From VAZQ01 sp963739385 (GTDB lineage: Bacteria > Pseudomonadota > Alphaproteobacteria > Rhizobiales > Xanthobacteraceae): a stretch of 64,000 bases of DNA. The notes under the pieces are model-generated. The model was given only the letters and a program-made list of their open reading frames with translations, did no database searches and had not been told where the DNA came from. The stretch covers positions 66,690-130,689 of the forward strand of contig CAVUAI010000055.1 in NCBI GenBank assembly GCA_963739385.1, read 5' to 3'. The translations under genes and the position numbers were made by a program. Positions within the stretch are counted from its first letter, which is position 1, and every line of letters begins with the position of its first letter. Of the stretch, positions 28,622 through 36,910 are shown in pieces.

Positions 28622-29650
28622 CTAAGTTCTGCGCACGCGCGCGAGCATCCGTTCGACATGCACGATCGGCGTCTGTGGCAGAATGCCGTGCCCGAGATTG
28701 AAGATGAAAGGCCCACCGGAGAGGATTTCCAGGATCTCGTCCACTGCCCGGTCGAGCACCGCGCCGCCCGCGATCAGCGCCAACGGGTCGAGATTGCCCT
28801 GCACGGGGATGCGTCTCTGCACCTGGTCGCGCACGAAGGCGAGGTCGGTCATCCAGTCGAGACCCACGGCATCGACCGGAACCTGCTTGACGTAGCGCAG
28901 GAGCCCGCTGCCGGCCCCACGCGGAAATCCGATGATTTTCGCGCCCGGCCTCTCCTCGCGCACCTTCGAAATGATTCGCTGCACGGGCGCGACGCACCAG
29001 CGGCCAAACTGCTCGGCCGGCAGGATGCCGGCCCAGGTGTCGAAAATCTGCACGGCATCCACCCCGGCCTGCAATTGACGGATCAGATAGCTGGCTGATG
29101 CTTCCACCAGCAGATCGATCAGGCGCCCGAACCCTTCCGGATCGCCATAGGCAAACAGCCGTGCCGGCTCCTGGTCCACCGTACCGTGTCCCGCGATCAT
29201 GTAGGTCGCGACCGTCCAGGGCGCTCCACAAAAGCCCAGCATCGCGATATCGGCCGGAAGATCAGCCTTGACCCGCTCGATGGTTTCGTAGATCGGCGCC
29301 AGCATCTCATGGTCGAGCTCGGGCTTGAGCCGTATCAGCCCCGCACGATCTGCAATCGGATCGAGCTGTGGACCTTCTCCGGCCGTGAAGCTGACCCGCT
29401 GCCCAAGCGCATGCGGCACCACCAGGATATCGGAGAACAGAATTGCCGCGTCGAACCCAAACCGACGGACCGGCTGAAGCGTCACTTCGGCTGCCAGCTC
29501 TGGGCTGAAACAAAGCTTGAGAAAATCTCCCGCCTTTTCCCGCAGCTCCCGATACTCCGGCAGATACCGCCCGGCTTGCCGCATCAGCCAGACTGGCGGC
29601 GGCCAACGGCGGCGACGATCGAGTACATCGATAAGAGGTTTGTCCACCAC
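28622..29650 (-). CDS. hemE: Uroporphyrinogen decarboxylase
   Basis: Converts uroporphyrinogen III to coproporphyrinogen III; cytosolic, about 341 residues. Seen: PPVWLMRQAGRYLPEYRE (substrate-binding Arg), ILFSDILVVPHALGQ with the catalytic Asp, FCGAPWTVATYMI and FNLGHGILPQTP. The start is one of two adjacent GTG codons (29650 or 29647); AAGGAAGG upstream is somewhat distant. Its 5' end faces the predicted origin, as in Caulobacter, where hemE borders the origin. Confidence 0.95.
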   Translation of the reverse strand: MVDKPLIDVLDRRRRWPPPVWLMRQAGRYLPEYRELREKAGDFLKLCFSPELAAEVTLQPVRRFGFDAAILFSDILVVPHALGQRVSFTAGEGPQLDPIADRAGLIRLKPELDHEMLAPIYETIERVKADLPADIAMLGFCGAPWTVATYMIAGHGTVDQEPARLFAYGDPEGFGRLIDLLVEASASYLIRQLQAGVDAVQIFDTWAGILPAEQFGRWCVAPVQRIISKVREERPGAKIIGFPRGAGSGLLRYVKQVPVDAVGLDWMTDLAFVRDQVQRRIPVQGNLDPLALIAGGAVLDRAVDEILEILSGGPFIFNLGHGILPQTPIVHVERMLARVRRT

Positions 29651-30021
29651 CTGATCCCGGGCTGACCTTCCTTACAAACCTAAGCTTGAATCTTCTTTGT
29701 AGTAATTGTTTGAGTGTTGATTGGACTCGTACATTGTCATCCACACGCTATCCACGGCAGTTGTGATTGTCCCGGGCCTGTGGGCAACGTCATGTCGGTT
29801 GCCTGCAATGTCAAAAGGGTGCGTCGTGTGAGCATTTCAGCTCGTTCCTGGCCGCGAAGTGAGTGCCTCATCCACATCTGCGTCCTGTACCGGTCGAACC
29901 AGGTGCATCTTTTGCACATTGTGACAATGTGGACAGTTCGAGCGGCTCCGGCGGGTGCGGGCTTGCGCTTCGCTCCAGCCCGTGGCCTCCTCCCCAGGAG
30001 CTCACAGGTAGTCCCGCCCTT
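29651..30021. other. oriC: Predicted chromosomal replication origin (oriC) between hemE and ppsR
   Basis: 371-base divergent gap between hemE and ppsR, the junction that contains the Caulobacter and Rickettsia chromosomal origins. DnaA-box-like 9-mers against TTATCCACA: TCATCCACA at 29737 and 29868 (8/9), TTTTGCACA at 29910 (8/9 against TTATNCACA), CTATCCACG at 29748, TTGCCCACA on the reverse strand at 29779-29787, CTGTCCACA reverse at 29928-29936 (7/9 each), and TTGTCCACC at the hemE start. An AT-rich tract at about 29670-29725 is a candidate unwinding element. Two CcrM sites (GANTC) lie at 29688 and 29724. Flanking genes point away from it. dnaA is not in the window. Confidence 0.8.
29915..29931. 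promoter_or_regulatory. Perfect inverted repeat in the origin region, upstream of ppsR
   Basis: CACATTGTGACAATGTG: two perfect 8-base arms around one central G. It overlaps two DnaA-box-like sequences (29910 and 29928) and lies about 90 bases before the ppsR start. It could be an operator or an origin protein-binding site; the sequence cannot decide. Confidence 0.6.
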
Positions 30022-30861
30022 ATGGTGCAGCGTGCCGGCAGTTATTTCCATCTTCACCTCGTCTCCGACGCGACCGGCGAGACGCTGACGACCGTCGCCC
30101 GCGCCGCGACGGCGCAATACACCAAGGTCCAGCCGGTAGAGCACGTCTATCCCCTGGTTCGAACCCAGAAGCAGCTTGATCGCGTGCTGGCCGAGATCGA
30201 GGAGTCACCGGGGATCGTACTGTACACGCTGCTCGACGATGAGCTGCTGCAGCGGCTCGAAGGACACTGCCGTGAGCTGAGTCTGCCCTGCCTGTCGATC
30301 CTCGGGCCGGTGCTGCAGCTCCTGCAGTCCTACCTCGGAACGGAAACCTCGCATCGCGTCGGCGCGCAGCACACGCTCAATGCCGACTATTTCAAACGCA
30401 TCGACGCGCTCAACTACACCATGTTGCATGACGACGGCCAGCACCTCGAGGATCTCGAGGATGCCGATGTCGTCCTGGTCGGAGTCTCGCGCACGTCGAA
30501 AACGCCGACCTCGATCTATCTTGCGAACCGTGGCGTGAAGACCGGCAATGTGCCGGTCGTGCCCGGGGTGCAAGTGTCCCGGCATGTGGAGGAGCTGTCG
30601 CGGCCGCTGGTCGTCGGACTCTATGCCAGTCCGGAGCGGATCGTGCAGATCCGGCAGAATCGTCTGCTCGGACTCAAGGCGCACCATGACGACGATCAGT
30701 ATATCGATCGCAAGGCCGTCGCCGAGGAGGTCGCGTTCTCCCGCAAGCTGTGTGCCCGGCATAACTGGCCGAGCATCGACGTGACCCGACGCTCGATCGA
30801 GGAGACCGCTGCGGCGGTGATGAGCTTTCTCGCCGAGCGCCGGCGCCAACCCATCGCCTGA
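30022..30861 (+). CDS. ppsR: Pyruvate, phosphate dikinase / PEP synthase regulatory protein (DUF299)
   Basis: Bifunctional Ser/Thr kinase/phosphorylase that switches PPDK or PEP synthase, 279 residues. Seen: N-terminal FHLHLVSDATGETLTTVARA, HTLNADYFKRIDALNY, the P-loop-like GVSRTSKTPTSIYLA, and YASPERIVQIRQNRL. The start is ATG 30022, giving the standard MVQRAGSYFHLH. This is the DUF299 gene that borders the origin in alphaproteobacteria. maf starts three bases after its stop, so the two are coupled. Confidence 0.94.
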   Translation: MVQRAGSYFHLHLVSDATGETLTTVARAATAQYTKVQPVEHVYPLVRTQKQLDRVLAEIEESPGIVLYTLLDDELLQRLEGHCRELSLPCLSILGPVLQLLQSYLGTETSHRVGAQHTLNADYFKRIDALNYTMLHDDGQHLEDLEDADVVLVGVSRTSKTPTSIYLANRGVKTGNVPVVPGVQVSRHVEELSRPLVVGLYASPERIVQIRQNRLLGLKAHHDDDQYIDRKAVAEEVAFSRKLCARHNWPSIDVTRRSIEETAAAVMSFLAERRRQPIA

Positions 30862-30864
30862 GCG

Positions 30865-31473
30865 ATGCCGCTTTGGCTCGCCGAACAGCCGCTCGTGCTC
30901 GCGTCCAAGAGCGCGAGTCGGCACGCCATGCTGCGTGACGCCGGTGTGCCGGTTGAAGTTCGACCGGCCGATCTGGACGAGCGCGCGATCGAGCAGCGCG
31001 GCCCGACCGGGGATGCCGGCCAGGCGGCTGCGCTGCTTGCGCGCGCCAAGGCCGGCATGATTGCTGCGGACCTGCCTGGCCGGCTGGTGTTGGGGGCAGA
31101 TCAGACGCTGGCGCTCGGGGAACGGCGGTTTTCCAAGCCCGCGGGTCGCGCCGCCGCGCATGCGCAGCTGAGCGCGCTCCGCGGCCAGACTCACGAGCTT
31201 CATAGCGCGGTTGCCGTGATGCGGGGCGCGGAGATTCTGTTCGAGCACCGCGAGGTTGCCCGCCTCACCATGCGGGCATTTTCCGACGGCTTCCTCGAGA
31301 GCTATCTCGATGCCGTGGGGATGGCGGCTGAGGCGAGCGTCGGCGGCTACCAGCTCGAGAAGGCCGGTGTTCAATTGTTCGAGCGGATCGAGGGCGACCA
31401 CTTCGTCATTCTCGGGTTGCCGCTGGTGGCATTGCTGCAATATCTGCGGCAAGCCGGCTGGCTGGCGACGTGA
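30865..31473 (+). CDS. maf: Maf/YceF-type nucleoside triphosphate pyrophosphatase
   Basis: House-cleaning NTP pyrophosphatase of 202 residues. Seen: LVLASKSASRHAMLRDAG at the N-terminus, VLGADQTLALG with the catalytic Asp, VGGYQLEKAGVQLFERIEGD and VILGLPLVALL. The N-terminal SKSASR places it with the YceF-like subgroup. It is coupled to ppsR. In relatives aroE follows maf; here only 88 bases separate maf from coaE. Confidence 0.92.
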   Translation: MPLWLAEQPLVLASKSASRHAMLRDAGVPVEVRPADLDERAIEQRGPTGDAGQAAALLARAKAGMIAADLPGRLVLGADQTLALGERRFSKPAGRAAAHAQLSALRGQTHELHSAVAVMRGAEILFEHREVARLTMRAFSDGFLESYLDAVGMAAEASVGGYQLEKAGVQLFERIEGDHFVILGLPLVALLQYLRQAGWLAT

Positions 31474-31561
31474 GCTGGTTCGGCCGTGCACCCCGATGTG
31501 ACGCATGGCGTCGGACAAGCCGCATTTCGCTCCTGCCGAAAATGCTTTAGTCGGAACGGCA

Positions 31562-32161
31562 ATGTTCATCCTCGGTCTTACCGGCTCGCTGGGAATGGGA
31601 AAATCGACGACCGCGCGCTTCTTTGCCGAGGAGGGCGTGCCGGTGCACGATGCCGACGCGGTGGTGCACCGTCTTTACGAGGGTGAGGCGGCATCGGCGA
31701 TCGAGGCGGCTTTTCCCGGCACGACCACGGGCGGCAAGGTCGATCGGGACAAAGTCGCCGCGCGGGTCCTCGGCGACGCGGCTGCGCTCAGGCGGCTCGA
31801 GCACATCGTGCATCCCCTGGTGCAGGCAGCCGAAGGCCGTATGCTTGCCGAAGCCGAGGCGCGGGGAGAGAAGGTCGCGTTGCTCGACATCCCGCTCCTG
31901 TTCGAAACCGGTGGTGACAAGCGGGTCGATGCGGTGGTCGTGGTCTCGGCGCCGCCCGAGGTGCAGCGGTCGCGCGTGCTCGAGCGCCCCGGCATGACTC
32001 TGGAGAAGCTCGAGGCGATCCTGGCCAGGCAGATGCCGGACGCCGAAAAGCGCCGGCGTGCGGATTTTGTCGTGGACACCGGGCGTGGTTTTGAGGCCGC
32101 ACGGGCGCAGGTGCGTGCGATCCTCGATGCGATTGCTACAATGCCGAAACGGCGGCGGTGA
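31562..32161 (+). CDS. coaE: Dephospho-CoA kinase
   Basis: Last step of coenzyme A synthesis: phosphorylates the 3'-OH of dephospho-CoA. 199 residues. Seen: P-loop LTGSLGMGKSTTARFF, the DADAVVHRLYEG block, LLDIPLLFETG, and the RRRADFVVDTG tail. The ATG at 31562 gives the family start MFILGLTGS. It is part of the origin-proximal cluster. Confidence 0.94.
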   Translation: MFILGLTGSLGMGKSTTARFFAEEGVPVHDADAVVHRLYEGEAASAIEAAFPGTTTGGKVDRDKVAARVLGDAAALRRLEHIVHPLVQAAEGRMLAEAEARGEKVALLDIPLLFETGGDKRVDAVVVVSAPPEVQRSRVLERPGMTLEKLEAILARQMPDAEKRRRADFVVDTGRGFEAARAQVRAILDAIATMPKRRR

Positions 32162-32189
32162 TTCGCCTGATCGAACCGGCCACGAGAGC

Positions 32190-32904
32190 ATGGCGATGCG
32201 TGAAATCGTGCTCGATACCGAGACCACGGGGCTTGATCCCTATCAGGGGCACCGGATGGTCGAGATCGGCTGCATCGAGCTGATCAATCGCATCCCCAGC
32301 GGGCAGAGCTTTCATCGCTACCTCAATCCCGAGCGCGACATGCCGCCCGAGGCCTTTTCCGTGCATGGCCTGTCGATCGAGTTCCTCAAGGACAAGCCGC
32401 CGTTCGTGGAGATCGCCGAGGAGCTGATCGAATTCATCGGCGATGCTCCGCTCATCGCCCACAACGCCATGTTCGATCTTGGCTTCCTCAACGCCGAGCT
32501 CGAGCGCGCAGGAAAGATGCTGGTGGCGCGCGAGCGCCTGGTCGACACCTTGCTGCTCGCCCGCCGCAAGCACCCGGCAGGACCAAATCGACTCGACGAT
32601 CTGTGCATCCGCTACGGTATCGATAATTCCCGTCGCACCAAGCATGGTGCGCTGCTGGACGCCGAGATCCTGGCCGAGGTCTATCTCGAGCTGATCGGAG
32701 CGCGGCAGGCCCAGCTCATCCTGGTCGACACCGCCGTCGGCGCAACCGCCGGTTATGCCTCCGCGACCGTCATCCGCGTACGCCCGAGCCCGCTCGTGCC
32801 CCGCCTCACCGACGCGGAGCGGGAAGCGCATGTCAGCTTTCGTGACGACCTTGGGCGAGGGGGCGATCTGGCGGGAATACCTCGACCTGAGCGCGGCGGC
32901 CTGA
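32190..32904 (+). CDS. dnaQ: DNA polymerase III epsilon subunit, 3' end frameshifted near 32833
   Basis: Proofreading 3'-5' exonuclease, about 237 residues after correction. Seen: ExoI VLDTETTGLDP, ExoII IAHNAMFDLGFLN, ExoIII HGALLDAEILAEVY. The original frame runs to LTDAEREAH and then reads an alien tail to 33032, overlapping secB by 128 bases. In the next frame, from 32836, AFVTTLGEGAIWREYLDLS follows and stops at 32904, one base before secB ends. One base within 32832-32835 (probably T32833) therefore appears extra. The exonuclease motifs are unaffected. Confidence 0.92.
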
Positions 32905-33408
32905 TCAGGTCGAGGTTGCGGCCGCCGGCGCCGGCTGCGTCTGCGCTGCGCGCTGCTGATAGAGCGCGACGAAATCCACCGGATCGAGCAGGAGAGGGGG
33001 GAAGCCGCCATTGCGCACCGCGGTCGCGATGATCTCGCGCGCGAACGGAAACAACAGCCGCGGGCACTCGATCATGACGATCGGCTGCAGCGTTTCCGGC
33101 GGCACGTTCTGCACGCGGAAGACGCCGGCAAATGTCAGGTCGAACGCGAACAAGGTCGTTCCGGAGCTCTCCGCCTTGCCTTCGAGCTTGAGCGACACTT
33201 CGTAATCGGTCTCGGCGAGCTGCTGGATGCCGACATTGATCTGGATGTTGATGGCCGGCTGGGTCTGGGTCGGGGCGAGCGAGCGCGGGGCGTTGGGGTT
33301 CTCGAACGAGAAATCCTTGATGTACTGGCCCAGCACATTCAGCTGCGCCTGGCCTTGCTGCTGAGTGCTCGGGCTCTGCGCGGGGCCGCCATTGCCGGGG
33401 GTCGTCAT
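32905..33408 (-). CDS. secB: Protein-export chaperone SecB
   Basis: Tetrameric chaperone that keeps preproteins unfolded and delivers them to SecA. 167 residues. Seen: LNVLGQYIKDFSFENPNAP, INIQINVGIQQL, YEVSLKLEG, GVFRVQNVPPETLQPIVMIE, LLFPFAREIIATAVRNGGFPPLLLDPVDFVALY. A Gln/Ala/Pro-rich C-terminal tail follows. The ATG at 33408 has GAGAGGAAG upstream. It converges with dnaQ, the stops abutting once the dnaQ shift is corrected. Confidence 0.95.
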   Translation of the reverse strand: MTTPGNGGPAQSPSTQQQGQAQLNVLGQYIKDFSFENPNAPRSLAPTQTQPAINIQINVGIQQLAETDYEVSLKLEGKAESSGTTLFAFDLTFAGVFRVQNVPPETLQPIVMIECPRLLFPFAREIIATAVRNGGFPPLLLDPVDFVALYQQRAAQTQPAPAAATST

Positions 33409-33485
33409 CAACTCTTCCTCTCGCTGCTCGCGAATGCCGCAGTCGGCGGCGTGGCTAACACAGGGCCTCCGGTCCGACAAGGACA

Positions 33486-33977
33486 TCACGCTCCGCGCTT
33501 GGCGCCATCCTTCGACTTGGACTTGCGTGCGCGGGGACGCTTTCGATCCGGAATCTGGTGCCACTCGCCGGGTTCGAGGTCGATAATGTGTTCGTCGCGC
33601 GAGCCCGGCCGAGGCCTGCGCGCCCGCGTTGCGAGCTTGATCGCCGCCCACCGGCGAACCGCCGGCACGAACAGGGCGGCGCCCAGGAGGTCGGTGATAA
33701 AACCCGGAAATGTCAGAAGGATTCCACCGAGCATGGTTCCGACGCCGGGGGTTTCCAGATGCACGGCCCGGATCCCCTCTCGGGCGAAGGCGGCGCGCAG
33801 GCGTTCGAAGTCGGCGCGTCCGGAGCGGCGCAGCAACAACATACCCGCGACCGACGTGGCAACAAATAAAATGGCAGCCCACCCCCAGCCGATCACGCTC
33901 GCCACCAGAATGAAGGCCAATACCTCCGCCGCGGGCAGCGCGAGCAGCCCAATAAAGATCCATTTAACCAAAGACAT
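33486..33977 (-). CDS. fxsA: FxsA-family membrane protein
   Basis: 163 residues with three to four hydrophobic segments (FIGLLALPAAEVLAFILVASVIGWGWAAILFV is two of them), the conserved LLRRSGRADFERLR turn and LLTFPGFITDLLG segment, then a long basic C-terminal tail. FxsA is named for suppression of phage F exclusion in E. coli; its cellular role here is not known. It lies 77 bases upstream of secB on the same strand, the usual alphaproteobacterial neighbour. Confidence 0.85.
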   Translation of the reverse strand: MSLVKWIFIGLLALPAAEVLAFILVASVIGWGWAAILFVATSVAGMLLLRRSGRADFERLRAAFAREGIRAVHLETPGVGTMLGGILLTFPGFITDLLGAALFVPAVRRWAAIKLATRARRPRPGSRDEHIIDLEPGEWHQIPDRKRPRARKSKSKDGAKRGA

Positions 33978-34196
33978 CGGCCCTCGTCCTCAATGAGCCT
34001 TGTTGGCGCCACGGTTGGGATCGTCTATGGTCACCGCCGATGCGACGAGTGCGCCGTGGATCGGCGCAACCCCCTGGATCAGTGCGGTCGCGCACTTACA
34101 TATTGGTACGGGAACCGATCTCCGCCTCAGCAGATTGCCCGTCTGCCGGCTTCCCACTGGTCCGCGGTTCCTTCACGGCTGCCGAGAGCGTGCGAC

Positions 34197-34904
34197 GTGT
34201 TCGATATTTACACCATCATCTTTTTGGCGCTCGCAGTGTTCATTTTCCTGCGCCTGCGCAGCGTGCTCGGGCAGCGCACGGGGCGGGAGCGGCCGCCCTA
34301 TGACCCCTACGCGCCCCGCGACGCCGTGCGTGGAGCGACCAATGACAACGTCGTGACCTTGCCGGGGCGCAACGCCGAGGCCGCGCAGCCCAAGCCGGTC
34401 GAGGCGGTCGAGCCGGCCGAACGCTGGAAGGGCATTGCCGAGGCCGGTTCGGCGGCGGCAGGCGGGCTCGATGCCATCGCCCGGGAAGACAAGGCCTTCG
34501 ATGCCAAGCATTTCGTCGCAGGCGCGCGCGCGGCCTACGAAATGATCGTGCTGGCCTATGCCGAGGGCGACCGGCGCACGCTCAAAAATCTCCTGTCGCG
34601 TGACGTTTACGACGGGTTCGAGGCCGCCATTCGCGAGCGTGAGGGTAAGGGCGAAACAGTGGAGACCCGCTTCGTGGCGATCGACAAATCCGACATTACC
34701 GGCGCCGAGCTGCGCGGGCGTACCGCGCAGATCACCGTCCGGTTCGTTTCGCAGCTGATCTCGGTCACCCGCGACAAGTCCGGCAGCGTCATCGAAGGCA
34801 ATCCGGAAAAGGTCACCGACGTCACCGACGTGTGGACGTTTGCGCGCGATCTCTCGTCGCGCGATCCCAACTGGAAGCTCGTCGCCACCGAAGCCGGGCA
34901 ATAG
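34197..34904 (+). CDS. Tim44-domain membrane-anchored protein
   Basis: 235 residues: N-terminal membrane anchor FDIYTIIFLALAVFIFLRLRSVLG, a proline-rich stretch, then a Tim44/TimA-like domain (about 90-235) with FVAGARAAYEMIVLAYAEGD and LLSRDVYDGFEAAIRERE. Relatives are bacterial homologues of mitochondrial Tim44 and, in Caulobacter, TimA. The start is GTG 34197, which reads directly into the membrane anchor; the frame is open further upstream without family-like sequence. It is followed 15 bases later by mltA. Confidence 0.88.
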   Translation: MFDIYTIIFLALAVFIFLRLRSVLGQRTGRERPPYDPYAPRDAVRGATNDNVVTLPGRNAEAAQPKPVEAVEPAERWKGIAEAGSAAAGGLDAIAREDKAFDAKHFVAGARAAYEMIVLAYAEGDRRTLKNLLSRDVYDGFEAAIREREGKGETVETRFVAIDKSDITGAELRGRTAQITVRFVSQLISVTRDKSGSVIEGNPEKVTDVTDVWTFARDLSSRDPNWKLVATEAGQ

Positions 34905-34919
34905 CCGGAGCGTCGCGCG

Positions 34920-36284
34920 ATGCCGGTGCGACTCTGCCTCTGGTTTGGGAGCATTGCCGCGATCGCCGCGCTTATGCTTCCCGGGACGGCTCGCGCGCAT
35001 TCCGGCGACGATCCATTGACGCTCCCCGACAGTCAGCTCGAACCGGTGCGATGGACGGATCTCGAGGGCTGGGCTGCCGATGACCACTTGGCCGCGTTCG
35101 AGGCCTATCAGACCAGCTGCCAGCTCTTTCGCAAGACCAAGCGTCCCGGCGACGAGCGGCCGGTCTACAACGCGCTGTGGGAGGTATGCCGGCGGGCGGC
35201 CGCGGTGCGGCCGGCCAATGCGGACGCCGCCCGTGCCTTCTTCGAGGAGAATTTTCGGCCGGTTCGGATCACGCGCCTCGGCGATCCCCAGGGATTTCTG
35301 ACCGGCTACTACGAGCCCATCGTGCAGGGCTCGCGCTTCCCCAATCCCGAATTTCACGTCCCGCTCTATCGCCGTCCGCGCGACCTGGTGGCGGCCGGCT
35401 ACAAGCCGGGCATCGCCGCGTTCCCCAACAAGGGCGCATTGATCGGCCGGCGGAACGAGAAGGACGAGATCGTCCCCTACCACGACCGCGGCGCCATCGA
35501 TGAGGGGGCGCTCGACGGCCAGGGGCTCGAAATCTGCTGGCTCAGGGATCCGTTCGAGGCCCTCGCGATCCAGATCCAGGGTTCCGCCCGGGTGATCCTC
35601 GAGGACGGCACGCCGCTGCGCATCAATTACGACTCGCATAACGGGTATCCCTACACCGCGGTCGGCCGCGTCCTCATCGAACGCAACCTTGTCCCGCGCG
35701 ACGAGATGTCCATGCAGCGCATCCGCGACTGGATGGCCGCCAACCCGGACGAGGCGCCGAAGATCCGGGCCACCAACCGGTCGTATGTGTTCTTCCGCAT
35801 CACCGGTTTGTCGAATGACGGGGAGCCGGTCGGCGCGCAGGGCGTGCCGCTGATGCCCGGGCGCTCCATCGCGGTCGACAAAATTCATGTCTACGGCACG
35901 CCGTTCTTCATCGAGGCGAGCCTGCCGGTGGAGAGCACCAGGCCCACCACGCCGTTCCGCCGGCTGATGATCGCGCAGGACACCGGCTCCGCGATCGTCG
36001 GGCCGGCGCGGGCGGATCTCTATTGGGGCGCCGGGGACGATGCGGCCCGCATCGCCGGCCGCATTCGCCATTCCGGCCGGTTCGCCATGCTGCTGCCGCG
36101 CGAGCTCGACATGATCGAGGCCGGCAAGCACATGCCCCTGCCGGTGCCGAAGCCGAAAATTCCCGTCGAAGAGGTCAAGAAAGACAACGGCAAGCCCAAG
36201 ACGGGTGCGGGCAAGGGTGACGATGGTGCGAGCGCGAAGAAGCCACGGCAGGTCGGCCCGGCGCGCTGGCGCTACCGGTCATGA
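34920..36284 (+). CDS. mltA: Membrane-bound lytic murein transglycosylase A
   Basis: Periplasmic lytic transglycosylase of 454 residues. Signal peptide of about 27 residues without a lipobox Cys, so it is probably soluble or tethered. Seen: GFLTGYYEPIVQGS, YHDRGAIDEGALDGQGLEICWL, IQIQGSARVILEDG, and the C-terminal 3D domain QDTGSAIVGPARADLYWG with its conserved Asp residues. A Lys/Pro-rich tail closes it. The stop overlaps the smr start as ATGA. Confidence 0.92.
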   Translation: MPVRLCLWFGSIAAIAALMLPGTARAHSGDDPLTLPDSQLEPVRWTDLEGWAADDHLAAFEAYQTSCQLFRKTKRPGDERPVYNALWEVCRRAAAVRPANADAARAFFEENFRPVRITRLGDPQGFLTGYYEPIVQGSRFPNPEFHVPLYRRPRDLVAAGYKPGIAAFPNKGALIGRRNEKDEIVPYHDRGAIDEGALDGQGLEICWLRDPFEALAIQIQGSARVILEDGTPLRINYDSHNGYPYTAVGRVLIERNLVPRDEMSMQRIRDWMAANPDEAPKIRATNRSYVFFRITGLSNDGEPVGAQGVPLMPGRSIAVDKIHVYGTPFFIEASLPVESTRPTTPFRRLMIAQDTGSAIVGPARADLYWGAGDDAARIAGRIRHSGRFAMLLPRELDMIEAGKHMPLPVPKPKIPVEEVKKDNGKPKTGAGKGDDGASAKKPRQVGPARWRYRS

Positions 36285-36847
36285 GCGCGGACGACGGCCG
36301 GCCGCGAACGCGCCGGCTCAGCGACATTGAGCGCAGCCTTTGGAGCCGCATCACGCGCTCGGTCGCGCCATTGCGGCAACGGTCCGCACCCGCCGATCCG
36401 GCGCATCCCGTGGCGCCGCCGCGAACCAAGATCAAACCCTCGCCTGTCCCCCGCCCCGCCGTGCGCAAGGCCGAGCCGCCGCCGAAGCCCGTGCCGCAGC
36501 TCGAGCCGCTCGACCGGCGCCTGAGGCAGCGACTGGCACGCGGCACCAAGGAGATCGACGCCCGCGTCGACCTCCACGGCAAGACCCAAAGCGAGGCTCA
36601 TGCGGCACTGCTGCGTTTCCTGCGCAAGGCGCAAGGTGACGGCGCCAAGGTCGCGCTTGTCATCACCGGCAAAGGCGCCCGCGGGCGCGACGACTCGGGC
36701 GAGCGGGGCGTGCTCAAGCGCCAGGTGCCGCACTGGCTCAAGCTGCAGGAATTCCGCGATTACGTGATCGGATTTGAGCCCGCGCATGTCGGCCATGGCG
36801 GGGAGGGTGCGCTCTATGTGCGCATCCGCAGGCCGGGCAAGCGATGA
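36281..36847 (+). CDS. Smr-domain protein
   Basis: 188 residues. Disordered basic, Pro-rich N-terminus (to about 95), then a Smr domain: VDLHGKTQSEAHAALLRFL, ALVITGKGARGRDDSGERGVLKRQVPHWL, GGEGALYVRIRRPG. It has the DLHG and GKG motifs of the MutS2-type Smr nuclease fold. Smr proteins nick branched DNA or cleave RNA; the function of this stand-alone form is open. The start overlaps the mltA stop by four bases. Confidence 0.9.
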   Translation: MSADDGRPRTRRLSDIERSLWSRITRSVAPLRQRSAPADPAHPVAPPRTKIKPSPVPRPAVRKAEPPPKPVPQLEPLDRRLRQRLARGTKEIDARVDLHGKTQSEAHAALLRFLRKAQGDGAKVALVITGKGARGRDDSGERGVLKRQVPHWLKLQEFRDYVIGFEPAHVGHGGEGALYVRIRRPGKR

Positions 36848-36910
36848 TGGACGGGCGGACGATGAGGACTTCCGCCCCAGCCGTCCGCCGTCTCGCTATC
36901 GCGCTCCGCG

